From Armatimonadota bacterium (GTDB lineage: Bacteria; Armatimonadota; Chthonomonadetes; Chthonomonadales; Chthonomonadaceae): a stretch of 17,044 nucleotides of DNA. The stretch is from positions 5,894 to 22,937 of the forward strand of contig JAPLCR010000299.1 in assembly GCA_026392135.1 (NCBI GenBank), given 5' to 3'. The position numbers and the translations under genes were made by a program. Below, piece by piece: positions 6,741 through 14,379 of the stretch. A model generated the notes under the pieces. The model did not search any database, was not told where the DNA came from, and saw only the letters and a program-made list of their open reading frames with translations. Each line of letters starts with the position of its first letter. Positions within the stretch are counted from its first letter, which is position 1.

Positions 6741-7501
6741 TTAGTTACGGTAATTCCTAAGTTCTTAGCGTGAAAGGCTATCGCATCCTGAACATGAACA
6801 TCCCAGTAGTCCCATGTGTGCGCTCCGGGGAACTCTTCGTACTGATGGGCGTACCCTATCTCTTCAAGGTGAGCATGGAATGCGCGGTTCGATTCTATCA
6901 GGAAGTCATCCACCCCGCAATCAATACGAATATGTGGACGCTCAGAGGGGTTTAGTTTTTCTGCGAGAGCGAAACAGTCGTTTTCACCGCCTACAGGATT
7001 GTCGCCAATAATACGCCGAAACTCTACCGCAAACCTGTTTTCAACATCGTCTGGCAGGGGGTAGTGGGCGAAAGCGAGTGCCCCGGAATGGCTCACCGCA
7101 GAGGAGAAGAGGTCAGGATGCTTTAGAGCCAATTTGACTGCGCCATAACCACCCATGGAAAGCCCTCCAATACACCGTCCTTCACGGGTCGCTTTCGTCT
7201 GGAACAGGGCATCTACATAGTTGACCAAGTCATGGCCAAGCGCAGTCTCATACGCCGCCCCCTCCGCCGCATCGCAGTAGAATCCGCGCCCACCATCGGG
7301 CATAACCACAATCAGGGGCAGGTCAGCAACATAGCGTTCAATACTTGTGCGCCTCTGCCAGTTACTCTGATCATCAGAAAGCCCATGCAAAAGATAGAAG
7401 GTTGCGAAGGGTGCAGTCAGGTTCTGTTCGGGCAGAATCACGGTTGCAGAGGTTGCTTTCTGCAGTGCCTCGCTAAAAAACTTTATCTCACAGACAGCCA
7501 T
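6737..7501 (-). CDS. Putative esterase, alpha/beta-hydrolase of the esterase D / tributyrin esterase type
   Basis: The 254-residue protein belongs to the putative-esterase family (EstA, FrmB/S-formylglutathione hydrolase and acetyl-xylan esterase relatives). The oxyanion region is LLHGLSDDQSNW. The nucleophile elbow is GLSMGG with Ser115. The acid is Asp198 or Asp199 (CGVDDFL) and the catalytic His is His228 (GAHTWDYW). No signal peptide is seen, so it is probably cytoplasmic. I chose ATG 7501 because AAAGGA lies nine bases upstream; a longer TTG start at 7519 would place this RBS inside the gene. It overlaps the downstream oxidoreductase by four bases. The pairing suggests deacylation of a sugar ester followed by oxidation, but that is inference. 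Confidence 0.92.
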   Translation of the reverse strand: MAVCEIKFFSEALQKATSATVILPEQNLTAPFATFYLLHGLSDDQSNWQRRTSIERYVADLPLIVVMPDGGRGFYCDAAEGAAYETALGHDLVNYVDALFQTKATREGRCIGGLSMGGYGAVKLALKHPDLFSSAVSHSGALAFAHYPLPDDVENRFAVEFRRIIGDNPVGGENDCFALAEKLNPSERPHIRIDCGVDDFLIESNRAFHAHLEEIGYAHQYEEFPGAHTWDYWDVHVQDAIAFHAKNLGITVTK

Positions 7502-7606
7502 ATTGGGGGTTCCTTTCAAAAAATAGATAAAGAGTGTTCAAGAAAATCGCAGATAACCCTGCATCTTTTGGGGTCTTCGGTCAAACCGACGCTTACGCCC
7601 GACATC

Positions 7607-7635
7607 GCTATACCATGCGGCTATGTTGACGGCAA
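7607..7635 (-). promoter_or_regulatory. Candidate promoter of the esterase-oxidoreductase operon
   Basis: On the minus strand TTGCCG (7630-7635) is followed by 17 bases and TATAGC (7607-7612), with TGG before the -10. Each hexamer matches consensus at four of six positions. It would leave a leader of about 100 bases. A small hairpin (TCGGT, loop of three, ACCGA) lies in this leader at 7577-7589, not followed by a T-run. The rest of 7520-7760 shows nothing else I can support. Confidence 0.3.
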
Positions 7636-7760
7636 AGTTTCCAGGAACTTGAAACACGGCTCACCCCCCTCATAACGTCTTATATACAGTTCGCTATCGG
7701 GAGTGATTTCCCTCCTCCAAATTTCATCACAGAGAGGCGTTACATGGGCGCATTGGAGGT

Positions 7761-9473
7761 CTAGCCTCTCACGAACTCTTGCCCTTCCCTCTCCAAACCC
7801 TCACCAATCTCCTTCGCACGCTCTAGTGCCGCTTCAACATGGGGCTGTATGTTGTTTCGCCCAATATGCTCCCGAAATTCAGACTGCTCTAGGAACTGTG
7901 CAGGTTGGTCTCTCGCGCCGCAAAGTAGGAGGGTCTTGCCCGCTTTTTTCAGTCTGTCAGAGAGGACTTCCAGCGCATGAAGCCCCGTTGCATCTATCGC
8001 GGTCATGTTGCGGAGGCGCAGAACTATCACCCGCGGGAAGAGGGAGAGGTCGCTCGTCTCTTCACCGAGTTTATCTGTTGTGCCGAACAGAAAGGGTCCA
8101 TGTATGCGGAGGATGGCGACGTAGGGGGGAACCTCTTTGTCTTGCAAGATGTGAGGACGGGCGTTTTCGATATACTCCTCTGTCACCCTCGTTACCGTCG
8201 TCGTTTGCGAAATGCGATGGATGTAGAGCAGACTCGCCAAGCCGACTCCCACCTCTACCGCAACCGTCAAGTCGGCGAAAACCGTAAGCGCGAAAGTAGC
8301 GAGCCATACGGCGATGTCGGCGCGGGAGAGTTTGAGAATACTAGGTATCCCCCTCCATTCACCCATATTGTACGCTACCACGAACAGAACCGCCGCTAGC
8401 GTACCGAGCGGGATAAAGCGGGCGAGAGGAGCCGCAACCATAAGAATAAAAAGGAGGGTCAGCGCGTGAACGATACCCGCGACAGGCGTTTTCGCGCCGG
8501 AGCGCACATTAGTCGCTGTTCGCGCAATCGCTCCCGTTGCAGGGATACCCCCAAAGAGCGGACTCGCTAAATTGGCGATGCCCTGCGCCATCAACTCAGT
8601 GTTTGAGTCGTGCTTGTCGCCGCTCATGCTATCCGCAACCACCGCCGATAGCAGACTCTCTATCGCGGCGAGAAACGCCACTGTAAACGCGGAGGGAAGC
8701 AAAGGAAGGATGAGTTCCGGCTGAAAAGTAGGGATAGCGAACTTTGGCAGTCCTAAAGGTATTCCGCCAAATTTGCTTCCTATAGTGGCGACGGGAAGGT
8801 GCAGAAGAGCGGCGGCTACGGTTCCGAGCAGAAGCGCGATAATAGAGCCAGGTATCTTTTTGGTGAATTGTGGTATGAGCAGAATCACCGCCAGCGAACC
8901 AGCTCCGAGTAGAATAGGAGATGGGTTTATCGTCCTGATATGCTCGGCGAGAACTCTCATTCGCGGCAGAAATTCGCTCGGAACAGAGGGCGTAGTTAGC
9001 CCCAGAAAGTCTTTAATCTGCGTAGAGGCGATAAGCAGGGCGATTCCGTTTGTAAAGCCGATAGTGACAGGACGCGGTATGAATTTTACCGCCGCTCCCA
9101 AGCCTGTAATCGCCATTACTATCAGCAGTATGCCCGCCATAAGCGTAACCATGTACAGCCCGCCTAAACCGAACTTGCCGATAATCCCTGCCACTATCAC
9201 CACAAACGCGCCTGTAGGTCCCCCAATCTGTACACGAGACCCCCCAAGCGCGGAGATGATAAAACCTGCTACAACCGCAGTGTAGATACCCGCTTGCGGC
9301 GTGACTCCGCTTGCTATACCAAACGCCATAGCCAGAGGAAGCGCTACCAGCCCAACCGTTAAGCCCGCAATTAAATCGGCGGTGAAGTCTTGCCGCGTAT
9401 AGGTTTTCAAGCAGGTAAGTAGTTTCGGGCGAATTTTCACCTCTTTGTCGTTGGATGGTACAGAAACACTCAT
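7761..9473 (-). CDS. SulP family anion transporter with C-terminal STAS domain
   Basis: SulP proteins move sulfate, bicarbonate or other anions across the inner membrane. The 570 residues have the family signature LPLAMAFGIASGVTPQAG near the start of the membrane domain, then QIGGPTGAFVVIVAG. The late membrane segment has GIPATGAIARTATNVRSGA, matching the conserved region near TM8. About 11-12 hydrophobic helices fill residues 30 to 430. The STAS domain spans about 451-560, with MTAIDATGLHALE (Asp494, Thr496) at the anti-sigma-factor-antagonist-like regulatory site. The ATG at 9473 overlaps the arsR stop (ATGA), with GGAG ten bases upstream. Substrate is not decidable from sequence; bicarbonate and sulfate are the main options. 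Regulation by the adjacent ArsR protein is likely. Confidence 0.95.
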   Translation of the reverse strand: MSVSVPSNDKEVKIRPKLLTCLKTYTRQDFTADLIAGLTVGLVALPLAMAFGIASGVTPQAGIYTAVVAGFIISALGGSRVQIGGPTGAFVVIVAGIIGKFGLGGLYMVTLMAGILLIVMAITGLGAAVKFIPRPVTIGFTNGIALLIASTQIKDFLGLTTPSVPSEFLPRMRVLAEHIRTINPSPILLGAGSLAVILLIPQFTKKIPGSIIALLLGTVAAALLHLPVATIGSKFGGIPLGLPKFAIPTFQPELILPLLPSAFTVAFLAAIESLLSAVVADSMSGDKHDSNTELMAQGIANLASPLFGGIPATGAIARTATNVRSGAKTPVAGIVHALTLLFILMVAAPLARFIPLGTLAAVLFVVAYNMGEWRGIPSILKLSRADIAVWLATFALTVFADLTVAVEVGVGLASLLYIHRISQTTTVTRVTEEYIENARPHILQDKEVPPYVAILRIHGPFLFGTTDKLGEETSDLSLFPRVIVLRLRNMTAIDATGLHALEVLSDRLKKAGKTLLLCGARDQPAQFLEQSEFREHIGRNNIQPHVEAALERAKEIGEGLEREGQEFVRG

Positions 9474-9826
9474 AGGCTTTTGGCTCCATTCACTACAGAT
9501 TCGCTCTGCGCCATTTCCGTCAACATTGCCATAGATTCCGTCAAATGCGCTTGGAAGTAACGGCGTAAAATATCCAAAACCTCTATTAGTAGCGGGTCAC
9601 GTACCGAATAGAAAACCTGGTTCCCCTCTTTACGATACGCGACTATCTGCTTCGCCTTCAACACCGCAAGGTGCTGAGATGCGTTCGCCTGCTCCACTCC
9701 CAAACGCTCGATAATCACTCCCACAGGTAACTCCCCGTCGCGAAGCACCTCCACAATGGCGATTCGTGTGGGGTGGGCGAGGGCTTGAAAGATATTCGCT
9801 TTAAACTGTCTCAAAGCGTCTTGCAT
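9470..9826 (-). CDS. ArsR/SmtB family transcriptional repressor without cysteines
   Basis: This 118-residue winged-helix dimer begins MQDALRQFKANIFQALAHPTR, then IAIVEVLRDGELPVGVI. The recognition helix is VEQANASQHLAVLKA, and the wing is KEGNQVFYSV. The fold and length are typical of ArsR proteins. No cysteine is present anywhere, so the ELCVC metal site and the Cys pair of sulfur sensors such as BigR/SqrR are absent. Only three histidines occur. I chose ATG 9826 because AAGGGAG sits eight bases upstream; the longer frame to 9856 would cross this RBS. It is co-transcribed with sulP through an ATGA overlap. The inverted repeat over its promoter implies autorepression. The effector is unknown. 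Confidence 0.93.
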   Translation of the reverse strand: MQDALRQFKANIFQALAHPTRIAIVEVLRDGELPVGVIIERLGVEQANASQHLAVLKAKQIVAYRKEGNQVFYSVRDPLLIEVLDILRRYFQAHLTESMAMLTEMAQSESVVNGAKSL

Positions 9827-9861
9827 GGAGAACACTCCCTTCTGATAGGGTAACACTCTCC

Positions 9862-9891
9862 ATTATAGCATAGTATTCGTATATTCGACAA
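9862..9891 (-). promoter_or_regulatory. Predicted arsR-sulP promoter
   Basis: On the minus strand TTGTCG (9886-9891) is followed by 18 bases and a perfect, extended TGC-TATAAT (-10 at 9862-9867). The start site would be near 9855, about 13 bases before the RBS at 9835-9841. Both hexamers lie inside or at the edge of the 26-bp inverted repeat, so a bound repressor would block RNA polymerase. Confidence 0.65.
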
Positions 9892-9918
9892 ATCGAATAT
9901 ACGAATACTATGCTATAA
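9863..9918. promoter_or_regulatory. Perfect 26-bp inverted repeat, probable ArsR operator
   Basis: Arms 9863-9888 and 9893-9918 are perfect reverse complements around a four-base CAAA centre. Inside are nested half-sites, including ATTC-N8-GAAT centred on the dyad (9883-9898) and a second TATTCG/CGAATA pair further out. These resemble AT-rich operators of ArsR-family proteins. The length could hold two dimers. As RNA from a rightward transcript it would also form a long hairpin. It lies between arsR and the divergent prepilin gene. Confidence 0.7.
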
Positions 9919-9944
9919 ACACACTCACATTAGGCAGGAATCTT

Positions 9945-9961
9945 GTTCTGCGAAGCAGAAT
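9945..9961 (+). promoter_or_regulatory. Small hairpin upstream of the prepilin gene
   Basis: TTCTGC (9946-9951), loop GAA, GCAGAA (9955-9960), with a G-T pair extending the stem. A second weaker pairing, ACTGC 9991-9995 with GCAGT 10004-10008, follows. Both lie in the leader of the DUF1559 prepilin. No T-run follows, so neither is a clear intrinsic terminator. Function is unknown; chance is possible. Confidence 0.25.
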
Positions 9962-10051
9962 CGTGCTGATAAGTTTTCCGCAGAGGCTTAACTGCCCGTT
10001 AGTGCAGTGGGGATACGCTTAAAATTTGAGGATAGCAGAGGAGAGAACCGA

Positions 10052-10840
10052 ATGAAGCAGGTAAAACGAGGGTTCACACTTATTGAGTTGCTTGTCGTAA
10101 TAGCAGTTATTGCAGTACTCGCGGCGATACTGTTCCCAGTCTTTGCACAAGCACGGGAGAAGGCGCGGCAGACCTCCTGCCTGTCTAATGAGCGGCAGGT
10201 CGGAACCGCAATTCTTATGTATGTACAGGATTACGACGAGCGGCTCTTCTTTTACGCCGCCACCACAACCCCCTCTCGCTCCCGCACAGGAGCCATTCTT
10301 CCCGATGCCGCTAGTATCAACCCGGTGCGCTGGTGGAATGCGCTCATGCCTTACATCAAAAACACGCAGGTACTGGTCTGCCCTAGCGACGACCTGCCCA
10401 CACTGAGTAAAGATGCGACTGGTAACACCACCATTTTACGCTCCTACATTGCGATACGCGCCGCAGAGGGACTTGCGCTTACCAGTGTAGATAGCCCCTC
10501 CGAAACGATTGTAGTGACAGAAAAGTGGGGGAAAGACACATCAGGCAACCCAATAGCAGATAGTTGGATTGAACCTTTCAACGGGGATTTCAAATACGAC
10601 TCTATACTGGATAGAATGGCTCTTGCCGCAAACCGGCACTCCTCCGGTCTTAATGCTACCTTCTACGATGGTCATGTAAAGTGGTACAAGCCGCAAACCA
10701 TTGTCGCAAGCAAAACTCTCACTGGCTGCAACCTTATCCACGCCTACCCGCTTGTCTCCGATGGTATGTGCGATGTTAGCAACGCGGGTTGCGCCAACAC
10801 AAGCGATGACAACATCTGCAACCACTTCACTTATCCCTAA
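10052..10840 (+). CDS. DUF1559-type prepilin / H-X9-DG family protein
   Basis: The 262-residue protein has a prepilin leader ending at Gly7, then FTLIELLVVIAVIAVLAA with the conserved Glu12. A helix in the style FPVFAQAREKARQTSC follows, then MYVQDYDE. Near the end, RHSSGLNATFYDGHVKW contains H-X9-DG. This architecture is abundant in Armatimonadota and Planctomycetota, where many paralogues occur per genome and their role (surface fibre or pseudopilin) is not established. Four cysteines cluster in the last 45 residues and may form disulfides. I chose ATG 10052 because of AGGAGAG upstream; a longer GTG at 10007 would add 15 residues that do not belong to a prepilin leader. It is monocistronic, with a MITE-like element directly after it. 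Confidence 0.93.
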   Translation: MKQVKRGFTLIELLVVIAVIAVLAAILFPVFAQAREKARQTSCLSNERQVGTAILMYVQDYDERLFFYAATTTPSRSRTGAILPDAASINPVRWWNALMPYIKNTQVLVCPSDDLPTLSKDATGNTTILRSYIAIRAAEGLALTSVDSPSETIVVTEKWGKDTSGNPIADSWIEPFNGDFKYDSILDRMALAANRHSSGLNATFYDGHVKWYKPQTIVASKTLTGCNLIHAYPLVSDGMCDVSNAGCANTSDDNICNHFTYP

Positions 10841-10845
10841 TAGTA

Positions 10846-10954
10846 GGCTTCTTGCATAAGTTCTCCCGATTCGGGAGAAGGATGCCCGATGAGGGCAGGT
10901 TGAGGGACGCGCCCCGCGCCAGCCTATCAATAGAGCCTACTTATGCAAGAGGTC
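10846..10954. mobile_element. MITE-like element with terminal inverted repeats and TAGTA flanks
   Basis: The ends GGCTTCTTGCATAAG (10846-10860) and CTTATGCAAGAGGTC (10940-10954) are inverted repeats matching at 13 of 15 positions. Both mismatches can be G-U pairs in RNA. Identical TAGTA sequences flank the element at 10841-10845 and 10955-10959 and may be target duplications; because the outer TA also extends the inverted repeat, the exact border is uncertain. Inside are a 19-base palindrome (TTCTCCCGA, T, TCGGGAGAA at 10861-10879) and a second hairpin (TGCCC/GGGCA at 10883-10897), in the style of REP-like repeats. It is too short to encode a transposase. It lies between two convergent genes. 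Confidence 0.6.
10861..10897. repeat. REP-like double palindrome inside the MITE-like element
   Basis: Two adjacent stem-loops: nine-base arms around a single T (10861-10879), and five-base arms around GATGA (10883-10897). They are followed by GGTTGAGGG. Such 'CTCCCG...CGGGAG...GCCCGATGAGGGC' units recur in intergenic regions of many bacteria. No T-run follows on either strand, so this is not a standard intrinsic terminator, though the folded RNA could protect 3' ends of the convergent transcripts. Confidence 0.55.
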
Positions 10955-11016
10955 TAGTATGGGGATTCAACTTGTCGTAGGAGTTGCAATACAAACAAAA
11001 TAGGTCATTAGTACCC

Positions 11017-14000
11017 CTATTTCCGCGCCCCCTCCACCTTGAGAGTAATGGGGAGTGCTGTGTTGCCTACTCCTCCTTCCACCTCGCCTGTCACATAGAT
11101 AGAGCGCGTTTGCGGTTTGACCCAAGGTTCGCAGAAGAGAGTGAACTTCCGCTTTATCTCATCGTCTCTTACCAAAACCCCGTTCAGCCCCACATTCATC
11201 ACACGCACTCCAAAGGGCAAATTTCGCACATCTACAGGTACGCGCCGCCCATACTTACCTTTGCGCGAAACAGTTACCTCCAGAGTTGTCTCTCCGCCGG
11301 GACGAAGCGTCGCCTCATGGCGGTCAGTGGTCACCGAGAGGTCAGGGTTTGGTAGTACCGTGAAAAGCGGAGTATGTACCAATGATGGAAGCGTCTGCAC
11401 CCGCTCCTTCCCCTCTACTTTGGCAGTCGCGACAAGCATGGGAGTGTCCACGCAGAATTTGCGAAGGCTTCCCGCCATACTCTGATGCGCGGTAATAAGA
11501 ATACGGGCACTCACTTCACCCGCTTCGATGGTCGTCGTGGTTGCGGTGAAGCCTATAGGCAGATTGATGAGCTTGAGGTCTATCGCACCGTCAAACCCGT
11601 CGTAACGCTCACACTCCACGTTTACCACCGCTCCGCCGCCTTGCGGAATGTTTGGGTGGAATGGCGACAAGGAGACCTTGAAATCTGGGTGCGGTGTGCG
11701 AATCATTAAGCGATAGGGGTAGTCTTCACCCTGTTGCCCCCGCGCATCCGTTAGACGCACAGTGTACTCATCGTCGGCAGGAGGAGTGAATTCGAGATAC
11801 GAGTCCTTGTCGAAGAGGGCATTACCATCGTCATTCTGATAGTTCAGGCGAGTAAGCGGGTAGCCGTTGGGCGAAAAATGGCTACCCGCAGGATGTACCT
11901 CTACCTTGTAGACGGAGGCTCCCACTGTGTGAAACTCCGGTGTGGTTCCATAGTAGCCTAAGCGCCTACCACGATAGTTGCGATACTGAATATCGTTGTC
12001 AGGTCCCTCTGGGAGCGCGACTACCCGCGCCACTTCGCGCCCCACCATGATATAGTCTCCGATATGAAAATCGTCCCAGTTGATGATTCGCATACCAGTA
12101 CTAAACGAATCGCGGTCATTCAAAGTGATTTCGGTCTGTCCAACAGCACGCAGTACAACCTGCTCAATCGGTCTGCCCTGCTTATCCAGAACCTCAATCA
12201 TCGTGTCGAGGGCAGAGCCTCGCCGCCGTGCCAACGTCTCTAGCACAACCTTCTGCCCTTTTTTAGCAGAAAAGCGGAAGTAGTGAGATATCGGACGACC
12301 TTTTGGGTTCGGCGTGCCATCCCATAATCTACCATTGATTGTAACGGGGAAGGGTACGCTCTGCGCGTTCCCTAGGCTCTCGTTTCCCTTTTTTTGGAGC
12401 GTTTCGGCATCGTCACCAAGTGCGATTTGGGCTGCACCGTAGAGTTGCATGGGTTTACCGTCTACCGTTGAGAGGGTATAGAACTTATCTCCTGTCTCTT
12501 TAGGCGGGGCTTGAACATGGACTTTGCGGGTTACCCCTAAATTAAACCCCTCTAGTTGAACTTCGGAGGTAGTTCCTTTCTCAACTCCGAGCGGAAATGC
12601 CCGCGTCACAAAGGCAAGGTTTCCTGCGTTGATACGATAGGTCACATCTCCGCCCGACTGGTTCTGAAAGTCTCTAACGCGCAGATAGTAGGTTCCGCTT
12701 ACCGCAAAGCGGTAGCCGAGGTAGGTATCGGCGCGTCCAGAGCGAATAGTACTCTCCGCCAGTGTTTTCTCTTGACCATCAAGTAGGGTAAGCACGGGCT
12801 GAAGGCGGGAGCGAAGAGGTTGCGCTAGCACATCAAAGACAATCTCCTCTCCTGCCTTCGCGTCAAACCTATATACGTCAACATCACCGGGCTTTTCTAT
12901 CGCACCAACCAAGGTGGAGGGCAGGGTGATGACTTGTGCCGTCTGGAGGGTCTCATTTGGCTCCTTCTGGGGTATCTCCTGCCAGTCACCCACTGCAAAA
13001 GTGAGGCTTCCCGTGGTTCCGTTAGGTGTTTCGATTATCAAGCTATGTAGCCCAATGCGTGTCTGTGAGGTACTGGTAATGTCTACCCGTAGAACTCCTT
13101 CATTAGGGTCGGGGGGCATGACGATCTTGCCCTGTAGTCCTGCATCATCAAACCAGATGGCTTTCGCATGGTTCAGCTTGCCGCCAAAGAAGGTAAACTG
13201 CCCTGATTTGCCCCTTTGTAGCCCCGTTGGTGACATTGCACCGAGTGATGCTGTGAAAAGGGTGGGACCGCCTGTCGGCTTCTCCTTGAGTTCACTGCTC
13301 TGCTGACAGAGGGCGCGTATAGTACGCAGTACAGCAGAGGTTCCTTTGAGGGGTTCATAAAGCAGTTTGCCGCTGGACGTGTTGTAGAGGGCGAGAGAGC
13401 CGTTGTGCCTGCCAACCGCGAGGGTTAGCCCACTGGCAGTGAGGGCGAGAGCGTGAGGCGTGTCAGGTTGGCGCGGGTAGACATACTCTTCGGCAAGGGT
13501 GAGGGCGTTCCAACGTTTGACCGCTGAGTCTTCGCCTGTCGTAAGGACGGTGTTTCCGTCTGGGGCGTAGACCACACTCAGAATCGCGGCTTGATGCGCG
13601 AAGGCAGATTTCACAAGGCTACCGGAAGTAGGCGTGACAGTCCATGTTCGCAGGGTCTTGTCGGCTCCTCCCGCCGTTAGCTGCCTCCCATCAGGGCGAA
13701 AAGCGACGCAGAAAAGTTCTGCGGTGGATTCACTCAGGGTATAGACGCGCTTTCCACTCTCTGCATCCCAAATTTTGAGAGTTCTATCACCAGCAACTGA
13801 AGCGATGCGAGTTCCATCAGGGCTGTAGGCGACTCCATAGACTGCGTCGGTGTGGTCTTTGAGCATTTTGGGAGTGCCCCCAGAGGGGTTCCAGATAGAA
13901 ACAAGCCTGTCGTAACTTCCCGCGGCAATCCTCTGCCCATCACGCCGGAAGGCGATACCATAGATAACGTCTGCGTGTCCGGTGAGTGTTTTGAGGAGCT

Positions 14001-14337
14001 TGCCTGTGCCGACATTCCAGAGTTTTATCTCTCCAAACTTGCCCGGAGACCCGCCCGCTACTGCCAGCAACCTTCCATCGGGGCGAAAAGCGAGGGAGGT
14101 GATAGCACCCGCGTGCCCGCCGAGCCGTGCCACCTCTCTGCCCGTCCTAACGTCAAGGAGAAGAGCCGTTCGGAGGGTTCCAACAGCAAGATGGGTTCCA
14201 TCGGGGCTGAAGGCGAGTGCAGTGATAGGGCTGAAAAGCGCAGGGGGCTTGGTTTCGGCGTACAGGAGGGGCGCGTGAAGCGCACTAAAAATCAGAAAGG
14301 CGAGGCTTACGATAAGTACAAAGGTATATCGCTTCAT
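11017..14337 (-). CDS. Secreted WD40 beta-propeller / PPC-domain protein
   Basis: The protein has 1106 residues. A Sec signal peptide (MKRYTFVLIVSLAFLIFSA, cleavage probably near LLYAE) leads directly to seven WD40 repeats over about residues 35-345. Examples are SITALAFSPDG-like cores, KLWNVGTGK and KIWDAESGK; seven blades make one closed propeller. Then comes a PPC-type domain (about 468-570) starting EPNETLQTAQ and containing GDVDVYRFDAKAGE and GTYYLRVRDF. A second, similar stretch follows with HYFRFSAKKGQKVVLE. The C-terminal 250 residues hold Ig-like or immunoglobulin-type beta segments (LINLPIGFT and NLPFGVRV repeats). No catalytic motif is visible. Such proteins are common in Planctomycetota and Armatimonadota, often as parts of larger DUF1549/DUF1553 cytochrome proteins; here no heme motif is present. 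It starts 42 bases after cpsD and may be co-transcribed. A role at the cell surface is inferred. Confidence 0.9.
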   Translation of the reverse strand: MKRYTFVLIVSLAFLIFSALHAPLLYAETKPPALFSPITALAFSPDGTHLAVGTLRTALLLDVRTGREVARLGGHAGAITSLAFRPDGRLLAVAGGSPGKFGEIKLWNVGTGKLLKTLTGHADVIYGIAFRRDGQRIAAGSYDRLVSIWNPSGGTPKMLKDHTDAVYGVAYSPDGTRIASVAGDRTLKIWDAESGKRVYTLSESTAELFCVAFRPDGRQLTAGGADKTLRTWTVTPTSGSLVKSAFAHQAAILSVVYAPDGNTVLTTGEDSAVKRWNALTLAEEYVYPRQPDTPHALALTASGLTLAVGRHNGSLALYNTSSGKLLYEPLKGTSAVLRTIRALCQQSSELKEKPTGGPTLFTASLGAMSPTGLQRGKSGQFTFFGGKLNHAKAIWFDDAGLQGKIVMPPDPNEGVLRVDITSTSQTRIGLHSLIIETPNGTTGSLTFAVGDWQEIPQKEPNETLQTAQVITLPSTLVGAIEKPGDVDVYRFDAKAGEEIVFDVLAQPLRSRLQPVLTLLDGQEKTLAESTIRSGRADTYLGYRFAVSGTYYLRVRDFQNQSGGDVTYRINAGNLAFVTRAFPLGVEKGTTSEVQLEGFNLGVTRKVHVQAPPKETGDKFYTLSTVDGKPMQLYGAAQIALGDDAETLQKKGNESLGNAQSVPFPVTINGRLWDGTPNPKGRPISHYFRFSAKKGQKVVLETLARRRGSALDTMIEVLDKQGRPIEQVVLRAVGQTEITLNDRDSFSTGMRIINWDDFHIGDYIMVGREVARVVALPEGPDNDIQYRNYRGRRLGYYGTTPEFHTVGASVYKVEVHPAGSHFSPNGYPLTRLNYQNDDGNALFDKDSYLEFTPPADDEYTVRLTDARGQQGEDYPYRLMIRTPHPDFKVSLSPFHPNIPQGGGAVVNVECERYDGFDGAIDLKLINLPIGFTATTTTIEAGEVSARILITAHQSMAGSLRKFCVDTPMLVATAKVEGKERVQTLPSLVHTPLFTVLPNPDLSVTTDRHEATLRPGGETTLEVTVSRKGKYGRRVPVDVRNLPFGVRVMNVGLNGVLVRDDEIKRKFTLFCEPWVKPQTRSIYVTGEVEGGVGNTALPITLKVEGARK

Positions 14338-14379
14338 AGTGTAGGTTTCCCAAAACGTCAGAGAGTAGTATTGGAAGCA

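Noticed and set aside
7502..7519. Longer esterase start at TTG 7519
   Set aside because: The AAAGGA ribosome-binding site would lie inside the coding region; ATG 7501 has it at proper spacing.
7732..7770. Seven-base inverted repeat GAGAGGC/GCCTCTC at the sulP stop codon
   Set aside because: Loop of 25 bases and no T-run on the minus strand; too weak to call a terminator.
7703..8287. Plus-strand ORF opposite the SulP C-terminus
   Set aside because: It is the antisense shadow of the STAS domain of a clear SulP gene and has Arg/Ser-rich composition typical of antisense frames.
9827..9856. Longer ArsR start at 9856
   Set aside because: The added residues run through the RBS AAGGGAG and come close to the predicted transcription start; ATG 9826 fits better.
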